A DNA stretch of 64,000 nt from Apostichopus japonicus. Lineage: Eukaryota; Echinodermata; Holothuroidea; Aspidochirotida; Stichopodidae. A program made the translations under genes and the position numbers. The stretch spans positions 1,679,501 through 1,743,500 of the forward strand of contig NC_092570.1 in NCBI RefSeq assembly GCF_037975245.1. Reading direction: 5' to 3'. Shown piece after piece: positions 1 through 9,775 of this stretch (position 1 is the first letter of the stretch; each line of letters starts with the position of its first letter). Below the pieces are notes generated by a model. The model was given only the letters and a program-made list of their open reading frames with translations, had not been told where the DNA came from and searched no databases.

Positions 1-1562
1 AAAACGTAAAGAAACTATTCAACTTTGCTGATAAACTCAACAGAGTGAATAATGATGTTCTGTCCATAGTCGCTGAAACTAAAGAAAAATGGAAATCACA
101 GTACGAAGATCAGACCAGGAAGTTACAGAATAAGAAAGAGGAAGAAAAGAGAGAATTCAACAGATTCAAAACAGTTCTTGAAGAAAGTATTCAACAGATC
201 ATGAAAGAATTGGAAACAGAAATGGAAGAGAAAATTAGAAAAATAAGAGACGAGTACGACAGAATGATTAAAATAAAAATAAGGGAATCAAAAGAGAAAG
301 AGGACACCAAAAGAAATGAAATCGAAAACAGAGAATTAAAGATTGACGAAACAATTAACCGACTTGATGCAGTCACGAATGAGAGCAATAAAACAATAGA
401 CGAACAACAGCAACGCAAGCTTAGAGAAACACAAAACTTATCAGATCTCTGTAATCAATGGGTCAATAAATTTGAAAATGTGTCTACTATATCTTCGAGT
501 GTCCTTGAATCATATAACCACTGGACAGACGCACAGTGCATTCCTGATATAAGAGCAGCGAGTGAACCTCTTGTTGAGGATATAACGAAAGATTTTCCTG
601 AAATAGAATCTTTATCTGATATAACAATGGATGATTTACCAATATTGCATATTGATAGAGTACATATGTCGGATCATGTAGACACTGTTGTGGATGTTGA
701 TGTGATCACAGCTGATCGTTTTTTTTTAACTGGTATAACAAGTACTGGCTCTGGTAATATTGTCATCTCTGGGAGATTATCACGTGACTATTCATTTATC
801 ACAGTCATAAACAGACAAGGACGTCAGATTCGTCATCACAAGATAGATAAAGGCAAAGGGAGCTCTTTTCAACACTTTCGCCACTGTGCTGCTTTATCAC
901 ATGATACGATAGCTTCGGTTTGTGAATCCAATCAGGTTGGTGTTTATAATATTCAAGATGGGTCCTTTACTCAAAATAACATCACGTCCCTCTTTGATGA
1001 CATCAAAACGGTGGATAGGAAGTATGCGACTTGTATAACTACTGATACTTTACGTGGCCACATCATTGTAGGTACACGGATTACTGGATTGCTATTTATA
1101 TTTGATGAAGAATTGAATTTCATTCGAGCTCTGAAGCTGCCAGAGGTTATAAAATTGTCAAGAGATATCCTTTATCATGAAGGAGTTCTGCTGATATGCG
1201 ATTTAGAGAGTGGATGTGCATGCGCTGTAACCTTGGATACATCTAAAACAGAAGCAGAGTTACTATACGAGCTTCCGAAACCAGATATTGACGGACGGAC
1301 TTGGTATCCTTCGAGTATATGTAAAGACAGGGCAGGTTTTGTATACATCTTGTGGTATGGTACTAACAGACGTATCATCACACAGTACAGTCAAGATGGT
1401 CAGCAGTTGTTGACAACCAAACGGACAGAATATCCAGCAGTATGTATGACAACATTGATGACAGAGAAGGGAGAGAAGCTACTTGTAGTTACAGCTACAC
1501 CATATCCAGGAAGGATGCTTTGTTATGGTCTGGTGAGTATATCTCAGTGTTTCTTATTTTAA
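1..1562 (+). CDS. TRIM/RBCC-NHL-like protein, copy 1 (5' end outside window, probable 2-nt deletion)
   Basis: This is the C-terminal two thirds of a TRIM-family E3 ubiquitin ligase. It holds most of the coiled coil (rich in K, E and R, to about base 430) and the complete six-bladed NHL-like propeller (about 710-1540), ending in TAA at 1560. The RING and B-boxes would lie left of the window. The frame is open from about base 3 and has no true ATG near its apparent beginning; GTG at 45 is an internal codon, not a start. Compared with copies 2-6, two bases (TG) are missing at about 15-17, so bases 1-15 are out of frame with the rest. The copy may therefore be a pseudogene or carry an assembly error, but the sequence upstream is not visible. 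The propeller has its own loop variants, such as YGTNRR where copy 2 has SQTQFSTGKC. Confidence 0.82.
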   Translation, partial: NVKKLFNFADKLNRVNNDVLSIVAETKEKWKSQYEDQTRKLQNKKEEEKREFNRFKTVLEESIQQIMKELETEMEEKIRKIRDEYDRMIKIKIRESKEKEDTKRNEIENRELKIDETINRLDAVTNESNKTIDEQQQRKLRETQNLSDLCNQWVNKFENVSTISSSVLESYNHWTDAQCIPDIRAASEPLVEDITKDFPEIESLSDITMDDLPILHIDRVHMSDHVDTVVDVDVITADRFFLTGITSTGSGNIVISGRLSRDYSFITVINRQGRQIRHHKIDKGKGSSFQHFRHCAALSHDTIASVCESNQVGVYNIQDGSFTQNNITSLFDDIKTVDRKYATCITTDTLRGHIIVGTRITGLLFIFDEELNFIRALKLPEVIKLSRDILYHEGVLLICDLESGCACAVTLDTSKTEAELLYELPKPDIDGRTWYPSSICKDRAGFVYILWYGTNRRIITQYSQDGQQLLTTKRTEYPAVCMTTLMTEKGEKLLVVTATPYPGRMLCYGLVSISQCFLF

Positions 1563-2689
1563 TATTACTAGATATGACAGGATTCTCTGATGTTACGACA
1601 TTGAAAGGGTACATTAAACTGGGACAATAATATCGCCAAGGATATTATCTGCTTGTATTGACTTTATGTATGACCAAATAGTGTGCTATATTAATAACTT
1701 TAAAGATAGTTTTCGATTGACTTTAGCTCAAGTAATAGTAGATGTTATTTCCCAAACCAATATACATGAAACTAAAGTGCACAACTTGTTCACTATTTCC
1801 TATACGGAATCGTAAAAGAATTCTTACGAGATCATGGTATTGTTGTTGACAAGACATCGCAATGCCAACTTAAGTTGATTTAAAAGAAGTAAAACAACAA
1901 CAAAAACAGAAATGTGAACAGAAAATATAGGCAAAAAGAATAGAAGAAAAGACAAGAAAAGACAAGAAAAGAAGGGATTTGTTTGCTGAAAAACGTAACA
2001 CAAACGGTCTACATCTAACATGACTTGTTTTAGCATTCTAAATGTACTTCAAACGTTTAGAGAACTGGATCAACGCAGGTAACTTTATAAATGTTCTTTC
2101 CAACAGATGCCAGAATAAAGTCAACCGCGAAAACATACATGAAAGAAACTAATATCCAGAGCATATACCACACTGAATCGAATATCAAGGGCAGCCGATG
2201 AGGAGAGAATAAGCAATATTTGAAGAAAACAACTAGAAACTTTAAGATGAAACGGATCCTTAATCTTTATCTTATGAGATGAAGATACAGTTCCTGATGA
2301 TTATCAACAGCTCCGACGAACAATAGTAAAAAGAAACAAGACTGTTTATATAAGATGGTGGTTATATTGTGAGTTTCTGATGTCATAATTCCACTATAAC
2401 CAATGTGTGATGTCACAATGCCATCAAAACGTGACGTCTTTCATGTTATTTTATTTTTATTTATTAAATAAATGTATATGTAAATATAAGGACTGTAGTA
2501 CTCGCGTCGGAGATCAAATTCCATGAAACTTAAAAATTCTATCATAGGTGGTAAAATGAATTCATTGAAAGTAACACAACTATTTGTTCTATTGTTAGAC
2601 CATGTTTAGTTTGTGTGTATGCGTGTGATGCCTTACTTGTTTACACGATATCTAAGGAGGGAAGCTTGGACAATCTCAACTTTCTTTTT
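1563..2689. other. Shared 3' flank of unit 1
   Basis: This non-coding sequence is homologous to the stretch after every TRIM copy. It includes a purine-rich tract around 1890-1975 (AAGAAAAGAC-type repeats), the conserved element TGATGTCATAATTCCACTATAACC near 2379, and TTTATTTATTAAATAAATG near 2456, which contains AATAAA. Homology with the other units stops at about 2690, inside the first monomer of the ~145-bp minisatellite. No gene is seen. Confidence 0.7.
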
Positions 2690-4804
2690 GCGCGAGTCTT
2701 CACACCCTTTAATCAGTACTGTTTGCTGTAGCAAGTTCCTAGGTTGTTGTACTGTGTGTTTTACCTTTTCGCATTGGTCATAACGACTGTTTTTGATGTA
2801 ATTAGTACGTTGTTTGTTACGATTCCGTGTATAAAGTGTATTGGTTGTAATCAGTGCGTTATGTTGTAACGTCAGCTGTTGTAATGCGTGTGCTTGTCTA
2901 GAATTGATGGGTTTCATTAGATAAATGTACTTGGATCTGCCATGCAATTATTACGGCGCTACAGTGATTCTCTCTAGCGATTAGGCAGTGGATGTACTTA
3001 TAGACAATAAATAGAGAGTTAATAACGTCCGCCACCAATGTAACAATAGCTACGTTTCATGTAACTCGATGTGTTTTTTTTTTTTAAATTAAAATTGTGT
3101 AATAACTTATATCAATTACACTGTTAAATTCTTTCGTTAGTTGCATAACGTCTGTTTTAAAATTAATTACTGGACAAATTGACACTCAGGTGCGTTGATG
3201 ATCCAGTACATTGTATATCCAGCCCGCTAGTATTCAAACTGGGCGTCGCGACCAAAATATTTTGGGGGGGGGGGTCGCCAAAACAACTGGGAGGATAAAA
3301 TGACGAAATATTGGCAAATAAAAATACATATCTTAAAGATGAAAGATAATAACAACTTTTTGCAACTATACACGCTTAATCGAATGAAAAAATTCGCTTC
3401 CTCCTCGTGACCCCCCCCCCCCCTCACGGGTCAAAACATCTGCCACTAGATGGTTGCCAAGATAAAGAAGGTGAAACTAGGGGTCACCATGGAAAAAGCT
3501 TGAATAATGGGGATGCAGAGTATTAGGCTGTTTCACCCCCCCCCCCCACCCCACCTCATTTTTCGAGAAGAATAGTATCTCTGTTTTGAAAGCAAGCAAA
3601 ATAAATTCATGTGCAACATTATTGTATAACAAAATGAAATAGATTGGATGGAGGACTAAAAAAACTTCATGAAATTGTAATAACGAAGACTCATTTTTTC
3701 AAGTTGGCGTTCTATTAGGGTTGTACAGCGCTATTGAATAGTTTGTAGATTTTAGCGCTTTATAAGTTCATTTATTATTCATTTATTATTAATGATTTTA
3801 ATACAGGACCACCGCATGCTGAAGCCATCGTAAGAATCCAATGCTCCGTAACGCTAGATCAATGCTTAGATATGTAATAAACAGAAAAGATGAGTACATC
3901 GTTCTTTTCTTAATAAACGAGTTAAAATCAAAGTCATATTCAATTTGATAAGTGAAGCACCCTTCGGGTGAGGATACGTTAACAGACGAAAGTATGTCAT
4001 ATGAGACCGTTGAATTCTTCGACATTTCGACATAATCCAATAGTTTCAGCGAATTTCGGACGATAAAATGTGCTAGCTCCATTAAGTGTAAAAATGCGGA
4101 CAGATTTCTACTTTGTTCGTTAAGAGACCGTTATACGTTACGCACAGATGTCCTAGTTTATAAAGCCGCCCACTCGAAATATAGACATGTGTCCCGTCAT
4201 ATCAATATAGAATTCATATAGGCGTTATTTCACATATGAAAAGAAAAGGTGTGCTTTTAATCCTACGTGCGAGCATATGGTTAACTACAAGCTACTTCGG
4301 AAAATAATATATTATCACTTTTGAAGAACGAGTTGAGAAATAATTTTCTGCAAATCCTGAATTTCTTTTCTTCTATTAACTTATCATATAGACGCATAAA
4401 TGTATCTGACTGTTGTGCGCTCTCTTAATTTACATTCATTTATGTATTACAAAACGGATATAGTTTGTTGTCTTAAAATTACATAATTTCATTTTATCAA
4501 AAAAACCCGAAGAATATAGGCTATGATACTGCAGAAGGATCTTTTGTTGTGTGTTGTAAAGAAACATAGTTTCGTTTTTTTTTTCTGGTGTATTGATCGT
4601 TTTTAATTTAATATATATATATCTGTCGAACCACTAGCTTCACATTTCTTATTTACGGCGTGGATTGCCTATAAACGAAAATATGTGTAAATTGTCAGAT
4701 TCAAAGCACCAGGGTGCACTCTGTACAATCATAACACTCTATGGTAATACGCCCATATTGACAGTTATACAAAGCCAGTTATGCACACTCACATACCAGG
4801 AGCA
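2690..4804. other. Unit-1-specific non-coding segment
   Basis: This segment is not shared with the other units. It replaces about 3.5 kb of the standard inter-gene sequence. It contains a G-run at 3265-3275, C-runs at 3410-3423 and 3536-3547, AT-rich DNA and short TA runs. Only scattered short ORFs are present and none resembles a known domain. Confidence 0.6.
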
Positions 4805-4876
4805 TCACTGTCATCGAGTGGTACGGAATTCGGTCTGTGACACAAGGTTCGGGGTTCGATTCCTATCTTCGCCTGG
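4805..4876 (+). repeat. Possible tRNA-derived SINE head
   Basis: A B-box-like GGTTCGATTCC (about 4852-4862) lies some 36 bases after an A-box-like CGAGTGG (about 4814-4820), the spacing of a pol III tRNA promoter. I cannot fold a full cloverleaf here, so a degenerate tRNA-derived SINE head is more likely than a tRNA gene. It sits at the edge of the unit-1-specific segment, just before homology with the other units resumes at about 4890. Confidence 0.3.
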
Positions 4877-4891
4877 GGATGATAGTAATGG

Positions 4892-5695
4892 TAGTTTTCG
4901 CAATGTTTACTTTTGATATAATATACCAGCCATATCAGTTCAGCGTGGGTGTTCTCGTGATATCAAAGTCCAAACTCAATTGTACAAAAGTTCCGTGCGT
5001 TATATCCATTGTACATATCCATTGTATACATATACGTACAACGTACTGCGCATATTCTCATGTATTTCGTTCTTGGCCCGATTTGTAACAACGTAAGAAA
5101 GATAAAATCCAGCTAGGTTGATACAAGACTAAGGGAAAGGGTAAACATTAATATAAGGTAAGTCTTGAATGTAAAACGGTAATAAACAAACATGTTTCTT
5201 TAGTTCGCTTTTAAGTTCCCCTATTGGCATCGATTAAATAGTCCTGTAGAGACTCAACGTGTGCTTTCTCTCTTACGATTTCAATTATATGTATGTATGT
5301 ATGTATGCTTATATATATATATATATATATATATACTCCTTATATGTACCTTAGGTCGACAGTTTATGGTATATATATTCATATATATAAAGTTTTCGCA
5401 ATGTGACTTTTGATATAATGTACCAACCATATCAGTTCAGCGTGGGTGTTCTCGTGATATCAAAGTCCAAACTCAATTGTACAAAAGTTCCGTGCGTTAT
5501 ATCCATTGTACATATACGTACAACGTACTGCGTATATTCTCATGAATTTCCTTCTTGGCCCGATTTGTAACAACGTAAGAAAGTTAAAATCCAACTAGGT
5601 TGATACAAGACTAAGGGAAAAGGTAAACATTACAATAAGGTAAGTCTTGAATGTAAAACGGTGATAATTTCAAACATGTTTCCTTAGTTCATCTG
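4892..5695 (+). repeat. Direct duplication of the ~310-bp leader region of TRIM copy 2
   Basis: The stretch 4892-5206 is repeated at 5391-5695 (period about 499), starting at AGTTTTCGCAATG and ending near CATGTTTC..TTAGTTC. The spacer holds TA/TATG microsatellite DNA (5290-5400). Other units have a single copy. Each copy keeps a good splice donor (ATAAG|GTAAGTC, about 5155-5162 and 5637-5645), so a possible 5' untranslated exon was duplicated. Confidence 0.75.
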
Positions 5696-5914
5696 TACTT
5701 TGTTATATCATAAAGTGGGAAGTAATATAACCAACTTACATTGGTGATCAGTATTATCGTTAATTTTGTGTATGTATTGCCATAGGTAGTACTAGGGCTA
5801 AAAAAGTCCTAACAGAACAGATATCGAGATCATTGCCATGATACCGAAGTCACTAAACTCCAGTATTACTGACTGTTTGAGTGAACTTCAAATCATCATG
5901 TATTGTCATTACAG

Positions 5915-5938
5915 GTCAACTATAGTCCTTGTATCAAG
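5915..5938 (+). other. Candidate 24-nt 5' untranslated exon upstream of TRIM copy 2
   Basis: An acceptor (GTCATTACAG) and a donor (ATCAAG|GTAAAG) bracket 24 bases. The arrangement is conserved upstream of copies 3 (about 13530), 5 (about 28024) and 6 (about 35305). Upstream of copy 4 the acceptor reads ACAA and the donor GTTAAG, so both look damaged. This is inferred from splice consensus and conservation only; no transcript evidence is available here. Confidence 0.3.
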
Positions 5939-6243
5939 GTAAAGTGCACTAAGGGCATGGTGCGCTGTTGGTGGTATCGTTCCAGCACTATTAACGTCTG
6001 TCAGGTCGTATTTGTCATCCATCAGCTACGCCCGAACAGTTCCATTATGCCAGTGATCGAGTTGCACCAATATCTCGACTTCTGTGTTCATATGGGGCAA
6101 TAATACCCGTCATACCGTAGGTTACAAAGAACAGTTTTTGAATTCAGTTATTAAAGGTCTTTCTAAATTAAATTTCTTACACTCAATTTGTTACTCCAGA
6201 TTATGATATTCATAAACACTGATCTTAATAACTTTCCTCACAG

Positions 6244-6263
6244 ATTAAATTTCCGAGACAAAA
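6244..6263 (+). promoter_or_regulatory. Splice acceptor and 20-nt 5' UTR ahead of the TRIM coding exon (copy 2)
   Basis: The bases before 6244 read CTTTCCTCACAG, a pyrimidine-rich acceptor, followed by 20 bases and the ATG in the context ACAAAAATGGC. The same layout precedes copies 3-6 (acceptors CTTCACAG or GCTTTACAG). This supports one large coding exon with an upstream non-coding leader exon, and supports the chosen ATG. Confidence 0.6.
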
Positions 6264-8492
6264 ATGGCATGCCCATCGCCTTGGAAAGACATCGCAGATA
6301 CATTCTTCGAATGTTCAATTTGTTTGGATCTGTTTAAAGAACCGAAACTATTACCATGTCTGCATAGATTCTGTAAACAATGCCTGAAACCTATATTAGA
6401 AGGACAGGCTGGGACATTTGAATGTCCTCTTTGTAAAGATGTCTGTAAAATACCAAACGATAGAATCGATGGATTCAAGACTGACTTCCATATGAAAAGT
6501 ATGCTGCAGTTTATTCAGCTACAGAAAACATTTGAAAACAAAGAAGAGAGAGAATGTATTGGTTGTGAAGAGAAGTTAAAGGTTACAGCGTACTGTTTTA
6601 TATGTAAAGGATTTCTTTGTGTTCAGTGTTATCAATTTCATTTGACCAAGAAGATGTTTGTCACACATCAGAAACACTTATTAGCCTTGAATGATCTTGA
6701 GGGGAAAAGTCTCACGCAAGAAAAACTTGCATCATTGATGGAAGCTCCTAGGTGCCATATTCACCCGGAATATATGGCTCAGTTGTGCTGTTGTACATGC
6801 GGAAACCTCCCAGTTTGTGTGACATGTACGTATGATGAACACAAAGGTCATGAACTTCGTGACGTCAGGAAAGTGGCGAACGACGAAAGGGAACACTTGA
6901 AGGAGATATTGGAAGAACTTGTAAAACGTAAAGATACTGTATTCAACATTGCTGATAAAATCAACAGAGTGAATAATGACATTCTGTCCATTGTCGCTGA
7001 AACTAAAGCAAAATGGAAAAAGCAGTACAAAGATCAGACCAGGGAGTTACAGAATGAAAAAGAGAAAGAAAAGAGAGAATTCAACACATTCAAAACAGGT
7101 CTCGAAGAAAGTACTCGGCACAAAATGAAAGAATTAGAAACAGAAATGGAAGAGAAAATTAGAAAAATAAGAGACGAGTACGACAGATTGATTAAAATTA
7201 AAATTAGGGAATCAAAAGAGAAAGAGGACACCAAAAGAAATGAAATAGGAAAAAGAGAATTGAAGATTGACGAAACAATGAACCGACTTGATGCGGTAAT
7301 GAATGAGAGAAATAAAACAATAGACGAACAACAGCAACGCAAGCTTAGAGAAACACAAAACTTATCAGATCTCTGTAATCAATGGGTCAATAAATTTGAA
7401 AATGTGTCTACTATATCTTCGAGTGTCCTTGCATCATGTAACCACTGGACAGACGCACAGTGTATTCCTGATATAAGAGCAGCCAGTGAACCTCTTGTTG
7501 AGGATATAATGAAAGATTTTCCTGAAATAGAATCTTTATCTGATATAACAATGGATGATTTACCAATATTGTGTATTGATAGAGTACATATATCGGTTAA
7601 TGCAGAATCTGTTGTTGATGTTGATGTGATCAAATCTCGTTGGTTTTGGTTAACTGGTATAACAAGTACTGGCTCTGGTAACATCGTCATCTCTGGGAGA
7701 TTATCACATGCCCATTCATTTATCACAGTCATAAACAGACAAGGACGTCAGATTCGTCATAACAAGATAGATAAAGGCAAAGGGAGCTCTTTTCAAACCT
7801 TTCGTCACTGTGCTGCTTTATCACGTGATAATATAGCTTCGGTTTGTGAATCCAATCAGGTTGTTGTTTATAATATTCAAAATGGGTCCTTTACTCAAAA
7901 TAACATCACGTCCCTCTTTGATGACATCAATGCGGGGGATGCGAAGTATGCGACTTGTATAACTACTGATACTAAACGTGGCCACATCATTGTAGGTACA
8001 TCACGAAAGATTGGATTGCTATTTATATTTGATGAAGAATTTAATTTCATTCGAGCTCTGAAGCTACCAGAGGTTATAAAATGGTCAAGAGATATCCTTT
8101 ATCATGAAGGCGTTCTGCTGATATGCGATGAAGAGAGTAGATGTGCATACGCTGTAACCATGGATACATCTAAAACAGAAGCAGAGTTACTTTACAAGCT
8201 TCCGAAACCAGATATTGACGGACTAACTTGGTATCCTTCGAGTATATGTAAAGACAGGGCAGGTTTTGTATACATCTTGTGGTCACAAACACAGTTTAGT
8301 ACTGGAAAATGTATAATCACACAGTACAGTCAAGATGGTCAGCAGTTGTTGACAACCAAACGGACAGAAGATAGAGTACATTGTATGACAACATTGATGA
8401 CAGAGGAGGGAGAGAAGCTACTTGTAGCATCATGGTCAGGAAAGATGCTTTGTTATGGTCTGGTGAGTATATCTCAGTGTTTCTTATTTTAA
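6264..8492 (+). CDS. TRIM/RBCC-NHL-like E3 ubiquitin ligase, copy 2
   Basis: A 742-aa protein in one exon. The RING finger at residues 17-57 shows C17, C20, C32, H34, C37, C40, C54 and C57, the zinc ligands of a C3HC4 ring that binds an E2 enzyme. B-box 1 (about 98-138) starts C98xxC101, C111xxC114, C119xxC122. B-box 2 (about 164-196) is CxxH-C-C-C-C-H-H. A charged coiled coil runs from about 200 to 375. Residues 462-732 form six repeats of about 40 residues ending in GRQIR- or YNIQNG-like strands, as in the six-bladed NHL propeller of TRIM2/3/32/71. TRIM proteins of this kind ubiquitinate targets recognised by the propeller; many act in immunity or RNA control, but the substrate here is unknown. 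AATAAA lies at 8828. A 48-nt GT..AG segment crosses the stop codon (8463-8510). Confidence 0.95.
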   Translation: MACPSPWKDIADTFFECSICLDLFKEPKLLPCLHRFCKQCLKPILEGQAGTFECPLCKDVCKIPNDRIDGFKTDFHMKSMLQFIQLQKTFENKEERECIGCEEKLKVTAYCFICKGFLCVQCYQFHLTKKMFVTHQKHLLALNDLEGKSLTQEKLASLMEAPRCHIHPEYMAQLCCCTCGNLPVCVTCTYDEHKGHELRDVRKVANDEREHLKEILEELVKRKDTVFNIADKINRVNNDILSIVAETKAKWKKQYKDQTRELQNEKEKEKREFNTFKTGLEESTRHKMKELETEMEEKIRKIRDEYDRLIKIKIRESKEKEDTKRNEIGKRELKIDETMNRLDAVMNERNKTIDEQQQRKLRETQNLSDLCNQWVNKFENVSTISSSVLASCNHWTDAQCIPDIRAASEPLVEDIMKDFPEIESLSDITMDDLPILCIDRVHISVNAESVVDVDVIKSRWFWLTGITSTGSGNIVISGRLSHAHSFITVINRQGRQIRHNKIDKGKGSSFQTFRHCAALSRDNIASVCESNQVVVYNIQNGSFTQNNITSLFDDINAGDAKYATCITTDTKRGHIIVGTSRKIGLLFIFDEEFNFIRALKLPEVIKWSRDILYHEGVLLICDEESRCAYAVTMDTSKTEAELLYKLPKPDIDGLTWYPSSICKDRAGFVYILWSQTQFSTGKCIITQYSQDGQQLLTTKRTEDRVHCMTTLMTEEGEKLLVASWSGKMLCYGLVSISQCFLF

Positions 8493-9430
8493 TACTACTA
8501 GATATCACAGGATACTCTGATGTAACGACATTGAAAGGGTACATTAAACTGGGACAATATCGCCAAGGATATTATCTTCATGTATTGACTTTATGTATGA
8601 CTAAATAGTGTGTTATATTAACAACTTTAAAGATAGTTTTCGATTGACTTTAGCTCAAGTAATAGTAGAAGTTATTTCCCAAACCCAATATACATGAAAC
8701 TGAAGTGCACACCTTGTTCACTATTTCCTATACGGAATCCTTAAAACGAAGATTAAAGAATTCTAAGGAGATCATGGTATTGTTTTTGACAAGACATCGC
8801 AATGTCTACTGAAGTTGATGTAAAAGAAATAAAACAACAACAAAAACAGAAATGTGAACAGAATATAGGCAAAAAGGAAAGAAGAAAAGAAAAGACAAGA
8901 AAAGAGCAGAAAAGAAGGGATTTGTTTGCTGAAAAACGTAACACAAACAGTCTACATCTAACATGACTTTTTTTTTAGGCCGCATTCTAAATGTACTTCA
9001 AACGTATAGAGAACTGGGTCAACGTTTGTAACTTTATAAATGTTGTTTCCAACAGATGCCAGAATAAAGTCAACCGCGAAAACATACATGAAAGAAAAAA
9101 ATATCCAGAGCATACACCAAACTGAATCGAATATCAAAGGCAGCCGATGAGGAGAGAATAATCAATATTTGAAGAAACAACTAGAAACTTTAAGATGAAA
9201 CAGATCCATTACCTTTATCTGATGAAATGAAGATACAGTTCCTGATGATTATCAACAGCCCCAACGAATAATAGTAAAGAGAAAAAGGTCTGTTTATATA
9301 AGATGGTGGTGATATTGTGAATTTCCGATGTCATAATTCCACTATAACCAATGTGTGATGTCACAATGCCACTAAAAAGTGACGTCTTTCATGTTATATT
9401 TATTTATTAAATAAAAGTATATGTAAATAT

Positions 9431-9775
9431 AAGCCTATTGGTTGTTGTGAACGTCAAAGGTCATTTTGGGTCAATAGGGGTCAAATAGTGAAACCATGTA
9501 AACACGATATCTCAAGAAGAAAAGCTTGTACCAATCTCATATATAGTGATTAGAAGCAGCCTATTGTTTAGAGTGGTGGTCAAAGTTCGTTTGGGTTCAC
9601 TAGGGGTACAATTGTGAAAACCCGGGTAAACACGATATCTCAAGAAGGAGAGCTGGGACCAATCACATATTTCGTGTGAAGTACAACATTGAGTTGAAGA
9701 AGCCAATTAGTTTTTGTGGCGGTCAAAGGAAATTTGGAGTCACCAGAGGTCAAATTGTTGAAACCGTGTTTCATA
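9431..9775. repeat. ~145-bp minisatellite, about two monomers
   Basis: Monomers are marked by CACGATATCTCAAGAAG followed by AGCTTG.ACCAATC and by GGTCAAA. Two key positions lie near 9503 and 9630. The same minisatellite has three monomers in unit 3 (17090-17595) and four in units 4, 5 and 6. In unit 2 the first part is deleted together with the ACTGTAGTACTCGCGTCGG segment that precedes it elsewhere. Confidence 0.75.

Noticed and set aside
2690-3060. Solo LTR in the unit-1-specific segment
   Set aside because: Only a vague impression from an AATAAA-containing, TA/GT-rich stretch. There are no paired ends, no primer site and no return to the flanking repeat.
3200-3445. hAT-like element between CTAGT..GGGCGTCGCGACC and a G/C-run
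   Set aside because: The ends resemble hAT termini loosely, but I could not find matching inverted ends or a convincing target-site duplication.
6245-6478. 77-codon antisense ORF opposite the RING in every unit
   Set aside because: It is a shadow of the RING-coding sequence; the + strand has the zinc-ligand pattern.
7034-7342. Ser/Phe/Leu-rich antisense ORFs opposite the TRIM coiled coil
   Set aside because: They are mirror images of the K/E/R-rich coding strand and recur in every copy only because that strand is conserved.
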